Shown in pieces: positions 22,501 to 31,500 of a DNA stretch of 64,000 nt (within the stretch, counting starts at the first letter, position 1; every line of letters begins with the position of its first letter). A program made the position numbers and the translations under genes. Under the pieces are notes generated by a model. That model saw nothing but the letters and a program-made list of their open reading frames with translations. It was not told the origin of the DNA and did not search any database. This stretch comes from Apostichopus japonicus. Taxonomy: Eukaryota > Echinodermata > Holothuroidea > Aspidochirotida > Stichopodidae. The stretch spans positions 15,392,303 to 15,456,302 of the forward strand of contig NC_092581.1 in the NCBI RefSeq assembly GCF_037975245.1, in the 5' to 3' direction.

Positions 22501-25500
22501 CGAGGGAACCTGGTGTCATGAGAACGAAATTATGATATCATCATATATGTAGGGGAAATATTCCCACGGGTCAAAGTTAAGTGTTCCCAAGGAGAAGAGA
22601 TTCGGAAAACCAACTCCTCAGTTGTGAAGAATATGAAATTTTTGGAAATAGGTCTTTTGAGGCTGCTCCCCCTCGTCTTTGGAATGCACTACCACTTAAA
22701 CTGAAGTAGTGCACTGGTGCATTTTGACTTTCAAAGAACTCCTTAAACCTCATCTCATGCGTGAAGCTTTCAGTGATTTAGATTTAATTTAAGTTTTTCT
22801 TTACTTTCACCATACCGGATATGTGCGCATTATAAATCGCTATTATTAACTTTTAGGACATTGGATTACATGCATAGTATACGACTATAATCAATAAATT
22901 CTTGAATCCAGGGTTGGGGTAATCGTAATCAGTAATCGTAATCCATTACAATCGATTACATTTTTTGAAGTAATCGTAATTGTAATCGATTACTTCTGTG
23001 AAAATTACCAAGTAATCGTAATCGATTACAAGGGCAAAGTAATCGTAATCGTATTACATTTATGATTACAGTGAAATTTGAATGAGAAGGGCAAAATAAG
23101 TAGAAATGATTAAAACTAATTCTTACTATTGGCTTTTAGTGTGACCAAAGAAGTGTTCCTCCTTCTAGAATTCTCTAGCACAATAAACATTTCAATGTTC
23201 ATTAGTAAAACGTTAATTGTACTCATCTCATGTTGTGGGGAAAAAAGTTATTAAAAAATTATCCTACATTCCATTGTCCAATAACCCATCCAACTTTGCA
23301 CCATTTACACCTCTTTAATTAATGTAATTAACCTTGTTGCTGAAAAAAATCACTGCAAATGAAGTATTTTGGTGGATCAGAATTTGCTTTACCAGAGTTG
23401 ACCACTTTTTGATGAAAATAATTTACTTTTACTTTGGCCTTCCATGTCCCATGTACTGTGGAATGCCCCATTTCAAAGTTTTTTAGTTTTATTTTGGTGT
23501 TATAATGTAAAAGAGTTTTTAGTTTTGCTGCTATGCAGAAATTATTAGTTTACAAAATATAGTGTTGCATGAAAATCTTCATTTGTTTTACTTTAGTATT
23601 TGTCTGTTTACTCTTTGTCTGTTTAAATTGTATTTTTTACTGGACTTACGGGTTACACATCTTAAACGTGTTAAGGCATAAATGTGTAATGCCTGGTAGG
23701 AATTGTAGATATACTTCCACAATTTTGTCCGTATATAATGTAAATGCCCTTCCTTTGCCCTATTTCATTGCCCTATTTTCAGGCAGAGAGTTATATTGAA
23801 CAGATATGCAGAGGATTGTGCAAGTAACCACAATGTAATCATGATTGTAATCACGATTACATTACAATGTAATCGTAATCGATTACTCCAACTTTAGGCT
23901 GTAATCATAATCGCAATCGTAATCATACATTCTCAAGTAATCGTAATCGTAATCGATTACATTCAGATGTAATCGCCCCAAGCCTGCTTGAATCCTTACT
24001 TTTTCATTCAGGCATTCGACGAGATCTCTTACATAGCTTCTCATTTCCTGGTAGAAGTCGTACTGGCCGCTGACGCCACCCGTGGAGTCTTTCAGCTCGA
24101 CAGAGGAAAGTGCTGAACTCTTCATCCTCTCTGTCATATTCTCATATTCCCGTTCGTGAGCTCTGTGGACTTCTTGCAGAGGCTCCAGCCTGAAGAAAAA
24201 ATACAACAAAAGATGAATTTTGGAACGACGATGAAATGATCGTCGATAAAATAAATAGAAAAAATGTCAAAAGTATGATTATCTTATTCGTTATGATATG
24301 CTGCAGTTACCTCCGAAATGCAGTACGAGGTCTACTTTTGTTTCGATAAAAGTGAAAAATGTGTTATTTACCAGGTTGATGATCGGGTGTTGAACTTTTC
24401 CCCACTAAAACAAATTTGTACAAACCACAGGATCAAAGCACTCAAGCACTCATCACAGAATCTTTACAGATGATAATAATACCACCCAAGGAAAGAGACT
24501 TTAGATATCAAAGTTCTGTATGTTTGACTCACCTTTCGCACCTTCCCCCCTCTCCCTGGCATCCCTCTTCCCTTACATTTCGTTCACCCTGGACATCCCA
24601 CCACAATTTTCAACATTTCCTATTTCAGTACGGACTTGAAGACTTCGTATTAACCAAAACCCTCTCGCAAACAGCTTAGTTTTACACATTTAATACTGTC
24701 CACGGATACCTGTCCGATATTTTCTTCCGTAAATCTTGAAGGGATACAGACGGAAAAGTCGTGGGCAGGTTTGAAGCATCCGGTGGAATGTTGGGTCGTG
24801 ACTCGGCCGTCTCTGAGTTGTAGTTGGTGCCGTACCAGGCCTGTTCGGCGCTCACACCGTACGGCACTTCTGCCAGCTCGGGTTGAGGGTAATTGTACTG
24901 TTGGTATGGACTGTCTTCAGCTGTTTGTGTCTGGAGTTGAAGAAAAATCATTTATGAGCATGAAGGTCAAATAAAAGATTTATATGGACTAATTATGCCG
25001 ACGTTTTGATTTTACTTTGGAAACAGGACAACAGCAAAAGAAAAAGAAAACGATCCCAGCGATGCTTTAAGAGAGATCACCAACACACTTGCACATGATT
25101 TAAACGGAATCTCTAAAACCTTCCGCTTTAAATGAACATCAATACCTCACTTCATTTCATGAATTATCTGTTTCGGAGTTTGCCAAATCTCAACTTTCCC
25201 CGAACTGATTTCGGTAGGATCAAGAACCTTTACATGGATGAGGTGTAGGTGGATCCAAACTGTCACAAACGAGAGGTGTTGTTGTGGTTTGTTGTATGCT
25301 GCGCCCATGTAGCTGAGCATGGGGGGCCAAGTCAAAGTTAAGAGGTCAAACGGCACATTCCGATGCATATTTAGACAAGAAACAGGGTCTTTAATTAGGT
25401 CCAAATGCACGGTTGTGCTATTAAATACTTTGAAGTTTGAAAAATCCCCAACATGAAGATTTCCCGCCCCCCCGGTGGCCTAACGGCACCCTCACCCATT

Positions 25501-28500
25501 GCACATGACACTATAGGTATGTGTCAACTAATGTTAACTAGATCTGCACATCACTACGCTTCAAGTTTCCTGATCTTCTGGATGACAGTTTGCAACGAAA
25601 CCCTCTAGCAAACTTGACTAGTTTTATATTCATATTTTAAGGATAAAATATGTAAAATAAAATATTAAATTAAAATATGATAAAAATATGTATCTGAGAG
25701 ATAGGAGTCAGAACCAACCTGCGGTACACTGATGCCTTTCTTGATCTGTTCTTGCTCCCAACGCTCCAACTCTTCGTCTTGATCACTGCCACTGTCATGA
25801 TGGACGACTGAAGGGACGATATGACAACAATTACGAGGAGAGTGATGTTAAGGCCTGGACAGATTATGCAAAGCAAAGTTTGACTAAGAAATAGGGAGCA
25901 CAGTACTAAAAGGCCCTTCATTGTGACACAAACGTTGCTAGATATTTACTTAACTGGTCACAAAGGTATCAAAACTTCCAATACACTTTTACATTATTTT
26001 CCTCAACAATATTTGAACGTTTTACGAGGTATTCGAAATTTATTAATCTATATATTTGTTATCTCTCTGTTAACAAGTATTTCATGAAGATGTCAGCTGA
26101 GTAAGGGATTTTTCACACAAATTTTTAGTAACCATTTATTATGTGAATGCTGCTTTTGGCTTCACTTTATAGTCACTTTAAAATGTGCTAGAAGAAGACA
26201 TGTTTTCATGTATGATTATGCATGCCAACATGGAGAAATAGACACATATATCTGTAATTCATCCTATGCTTTACGTAAATACATTCTAACCATGTTTGAT
26301 TTTGATATATACCAACCCCAATTTTCTTACATCCCACTGTCTTCAATCCAACATTCCAAAAACTACTTGCTGTTACTGATAGCATTGTCAGTTTTAGCTC
26401 GCTTTAGAAACTAGACATTTCTGCGAGAATTAGCAATATTTTTTCTTTGAAGAGAGTAGACAGATTAATGATTAATTAATATATTTAAATATTGGTCCTA
26501 CAGATTCAACTTTAGATTCCCTCATGTCTTGCCCTACCTCTTTCATTTTGAATGTTAAAAAAATCAAATCATAAAAAGCCAAAAATCCTCCTAGCTGAGT
26601 TAAAATGATGATAATACACTACAGAAGGACACAATTTCACATAACTAAATTCTAAATTGAAACTTTGCTCACTTACAAACTTATACTTTGAAACAAGTTC
26701 ACATAAACTGACCGAGAGGCTTGCAAGAAGGGCAAACTGAACAGTGTCCTTCAGTATGACAACAGATCCATTACAGAGATTTACATTATTCAGATGAAAA
26801 TAAAACCAAGTAGCACAATTTGAAGCATTGGTATAGAAGAGCAATCAACAATACACAATCATAGCAGGTTTCGTTGGTACAGAAAAACAATCAACAATGC
26901 ACAATGCACAATCACACCCTGTTTCATTGGTTTCATTGGTTCATTGGTTAAAAGAGCAATCAACATTACACAATCATACCAGGTTTCATCGGTATAGAAA
27001 AACCATCAACAATACACAATCATACCAGGTTTCATCGGTATAGAAGAGCAATCAACAATACACAATCATACCCGGTTACATTGGTTATAAAAGAGCAACC
27101 AACATTACACAATCATACCAGGTTTCATTTGTATAGAAGAGAAACCAACAATACACAATCATACCCAGTTACATTGGTTACAAAAGAGCAATCAACAATA
27201 CACAATCATACCAGGTTTCCTCGGTACAGAAAAGCAATCAACAATACACAATCATACCAGGTTTCATTTGTATAGAAGAGCAACCAACAATACACAATCA
27301 TACCAGGTTTCATTGGTATAAAAGAGCAATCAACAATACACAATCATACCAGGTTTCATTGGTTATAATAAAAGAGCCACCAACATTACACAATCATACC
27401 AGGTTTCATTGGTAATAAAAGAGCAACCAACATTACACAATCATACCAGGTTTCATTGGTTATAAAAGAGCAATCAACAATACACAATCATACCAGGTTT
27501 CATAGGTTATAAAAGAGCAATCAACATTACACAATCATACCAGGTTTCATCGGTATAGAAAAACCATCAACAATACACAATCATACCAGGTTTCATCGGT
27601 ATAGAAGAGCAATCAACAATACACAATCATACCCGGTTACATTGGTTATAAAAGAGCAACCAACATTACACAATCATACCAGGTTTCATTTGTATAGAAG
27701 AGAAACCAACAATACACAATCATACCCAGTTACATTGGTTACAAAAGAGCAATCAACAATACACAATCATACCAGGTTTCCTCGGTACAGAAAAGCAATC
27801 AACAATACACAATCATACCAGGTTTCATTTGTATAGAAGAGCAACCAACAATACACAATCATACCAGGTTTCATTGGTATAAAAGAGCAATCAACAATAC
27901 ACAATCATACCAGGTTTCATTGGTTATAATAAAAGAGCCACCAACATTACACAATCATACCAGGTTTCATTGGTAATAAAAGAGCAACCAACATTACACA
28001 ATCATACCAGGTTTCATTGGTTATAAAAGAGCAATCAACAATACACAATCATACCAGGTTTCATAGGTTATAAAAGAGCAACCAACATTACACAATCATA
28101 CCTGGTTTCATTGGTATAGAAGAGCAATGAACAATACACAATCATACCAGGTTCCATTGGTTATAAAGAGCAATCAACAATACACAATGATACCAGGTTT
28201 CATTGGTTATAAAAAAACAACCAACAATACACAATCATACCAGGTTTCATTGGTTATAAAAGAGCAACCAACAATATACAATCATACCAGGTTTCATTGG
28301 TTATAAAAGAGCAACCAACATTACACAATCATACCAGGTTTCATTGGTTATAAAAGAGCAATCAACAATACACAATCATACCAGGTTTCATTGGTTATAA
28401 AAGAGCAAACAACAATACACAATGATACCAGGTTTCATTGGTTATAAAAGAGCAACCAACAATACACAATTATACCAGGTTTCATTGGTTATAAAGAGCA

Positions 28501-31500
28501 ATCAACAATACACAATGATACCAGGTTTCATTGGTATCGAAGAATAATCAACAATACACAATCATACCCGGTTTCCTCGGTATAGAAGAGCAATCAACAT
28601 TACACAATCATACCCTGTTTCATTTGTATAGAAGAGCAATCAACAATACACAATCATACCAGGTTTCATGGCCTCTTGGAGCCGTTCCCGTTTGGTTGAT
28701 TGTTTCACCGTGAAGCTCATCCTTCCCTCGTCACTTTCACTGCCGCTTCTATCATTGTCATCGTCCCTCACAAGACGAGACTTTTCGCCTGCGAACCTTT
28801 GAGTATCATCGAGGGAGATGTAATTTGTCCCCAGCTCCCTGGCCATCTGCCTCTTCTTACGAATTGCATGTATCATGGAGGCATCCGGTATGAGGCCTGT
28901 CCAAGAGAGACATTTAATGCAGTTAAGAGAATGCTTGAAACCTGATGTCACATTAAGCATGGTCATGCAGGTTGCAGTCGTTTGGCATCCAATTCCTAAA
29001 TAATTCATTCTTGTAGTAAGAATTCAATGTCATTCATTTCAAAGCTAGAAACAACATTTTTTGCATAATTACAGTCATCTTAGTAACAATTGGATAGTGC
29101 TGTTACCCATAACAATGCAGTACATGAGGTATGCAAGTGATGAGAATGTCAAACCTTTTGATAACTTCCCATTTGCTATGTGCATACATACATACATACA
29201 TACATACATACATACATACATACATACATACATACATACATACATACATGTGTATATTTCAGTCAGTTTATACGACAGAATTATTTTGACTCCACTGTAT
29301 TACCTGGGCATAACTGAAGTAACAGGACCTCCAGTTCAAAGAAATTCAGAACATAATTTATTGAATTCTAACATATCCAATTTTGATAATCACAATAGGA
29401 TAACCTTTAAACTGTCCCACTAAAACCAGATCATGCAATTATATAGATCATGGAAAGGTTTGAACACTCACCGGAAGCTAATCTTCTGAATCCATCGTTT
29501 AGTTCCTGTTGATCCTCTTCAGCTATGACGGCAGCCTCGGCGTCCATCCCATTCAGAACAATGTTGTCTTCAATATTAAATGTCTCTTTTATAGTTTCCT
29601 CGAACCTTGGTTTGGATAATGATTCCTCTGTTGTGAGATTTAATCATAATATTTAAGTTACAGAAACTTCCCACATGTTGCAAAAATATACAGGAAGCTG
29701 AACGTCAAAAGTTGATAGATTCTGTTTGTCTTGGCAGCATTTAACAAGCATTTCTATCATAATTTTTATAGGCCAAATAAAGCAAAATACATCATAGTTG
29801 TCTACATAAAGGAACGACAGAAGATTTTATTGTGCAGTTTTCAAACAGCTGCTTTAAACTGTTGATTTTTTTTTTCAAAACATAATAAGCAGTTTTTGTA
29901 GGGAAAAGTCAACTGCATATTTACAATGTATTTTTTATACAACTTGCATAAATAAGGTTCTTTAAGCTTTGAGTAATCAAAACTTTACTCAAACTCCTTT
30001 GACTGTGAATTAAATCAAGAAAATTCAAATAACAATGGTTAAAGGGGGTTTTGACAGCTAACTTTTATAATAACTTGATGTAGGTTTGTTAGATGAATAC
30101 ATAAAGTTCTTCTTCAAGTTTCTCTCACAAAATAATTTAAAGTAGATTGTGCAAGTTTCAGGGAATATGTTATCAGGTAAATGACATGTTAACATGACAT
30201 GAAAAATATGAAACTTACTTCTTGACTGCAAAGATGTACATCTATTCTACAGCTATTGTAAACAAAAGCAAAATATTTCTAGTCTGTAGGGCTAATGAGG
30301 AATCACATTCAAAAAGCTCAAACAGCTAAATACCATCTGCACCTAACTTAAATTTCCTGAAGTTACCATATTCTTGATGCACTGGTAAACGATGTTAAAA
30401 CATGTCACACAGCAGTAGTGTAGGGTTCATACCTGAGTTAGAGTTATCCACACCAGGTTGAGGTTCATCTTTCACCAGTACTTTGCGTTTCTTCATCTTA
30501 GCATTGGCTTTCGCAAGACGACGGCTCATACTAGACTTTTTAACTTGAAACACTTCTGCACCTATATTGCCCGAACACAAAAATGCAATGGTTATTTGTA
30601 AAACTTACAATATGATTTAAAATCATAGTATTGATTTTCCTATATACCAAAGTAGCGATTTTGATTCTGCGTACATGTATAGTGGGATTAGTACACTCTG
30701 CAATTAAATCAGAAATATGGATCTACAGTAATTGTTCAGTTTCTCAATGAGTTGTGAAAGTATTGAAGTAAGCTTACAACCATTAAGCACATAGCCTGAC
30801 AACATTAGACAGATATGTTCTGGAACACATTTAATGTCTAGCTTATGTGACATACTTTTATGCAGGTCACTAAGCTTAGGCTATTTGACATGGCATGGTC
30901 AAATAGCATGCTGGGATCATGTCCCATTTGTCGCCGTTTGTTTTATTGTGAAATATACCATTCGATAAAAGGTTGGCATTGAGTTTAGAAATGGTAAATC
31001 GTTGGCATAGGTTAGAGAGTTCAATCGTTTTCTCAAATGTATTTACATGACGGTTGGTACTGTATTATGATATATCTTGCATGTATTTTGTTTCACTCTC
31101 CTTTTTAGAGTATAAAAGATGTTTTTCTCTCTCTTTTCAGGTATCGGACATGAAGTAATTTGTATCCATTTTAGAGTAATAGTAATTTCTTTCTTTAGGT
31201 ATCTGTATTATGATATATATTCCATGTATCTTTTTTTCTCTCTCATTTCTAGAGTAAAAGGTTATTTTTGCTCTCTTTTCAGATATTGGACATGGATTAT
31301 TTTATCTTCTTTTGAGAGTAATAGTAATTCCCCTTTTTTTTGGGGGGGGGGGCCAAAAAGAAGAAATTACCTTTTCTCTAAGAAGGAAATAAAGTACTCC
31401 AAGTGAGTAACCGGAAAAAAAATATATTATTAGCCTTCTCTAACAAGGAGAGAAAATACTCCATTACAATTTACACTGAATGCCCATACTTCTAGTACTA

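Noticed and set aside
24771-24974. Plus-strand open frame opposite PAXBP1 exon 6
   Set aside because: Shadow of the minus-strand coding exon; the minus frame has the homology and splice sites.
26840-28659. CRISPR-like or satellite-DNA centromere interpretation of the 47-bp array
   Set aside because: No spacers, and the unit includes the PAXBP1 exon 4 boundary. It is an intronic minisatellite.
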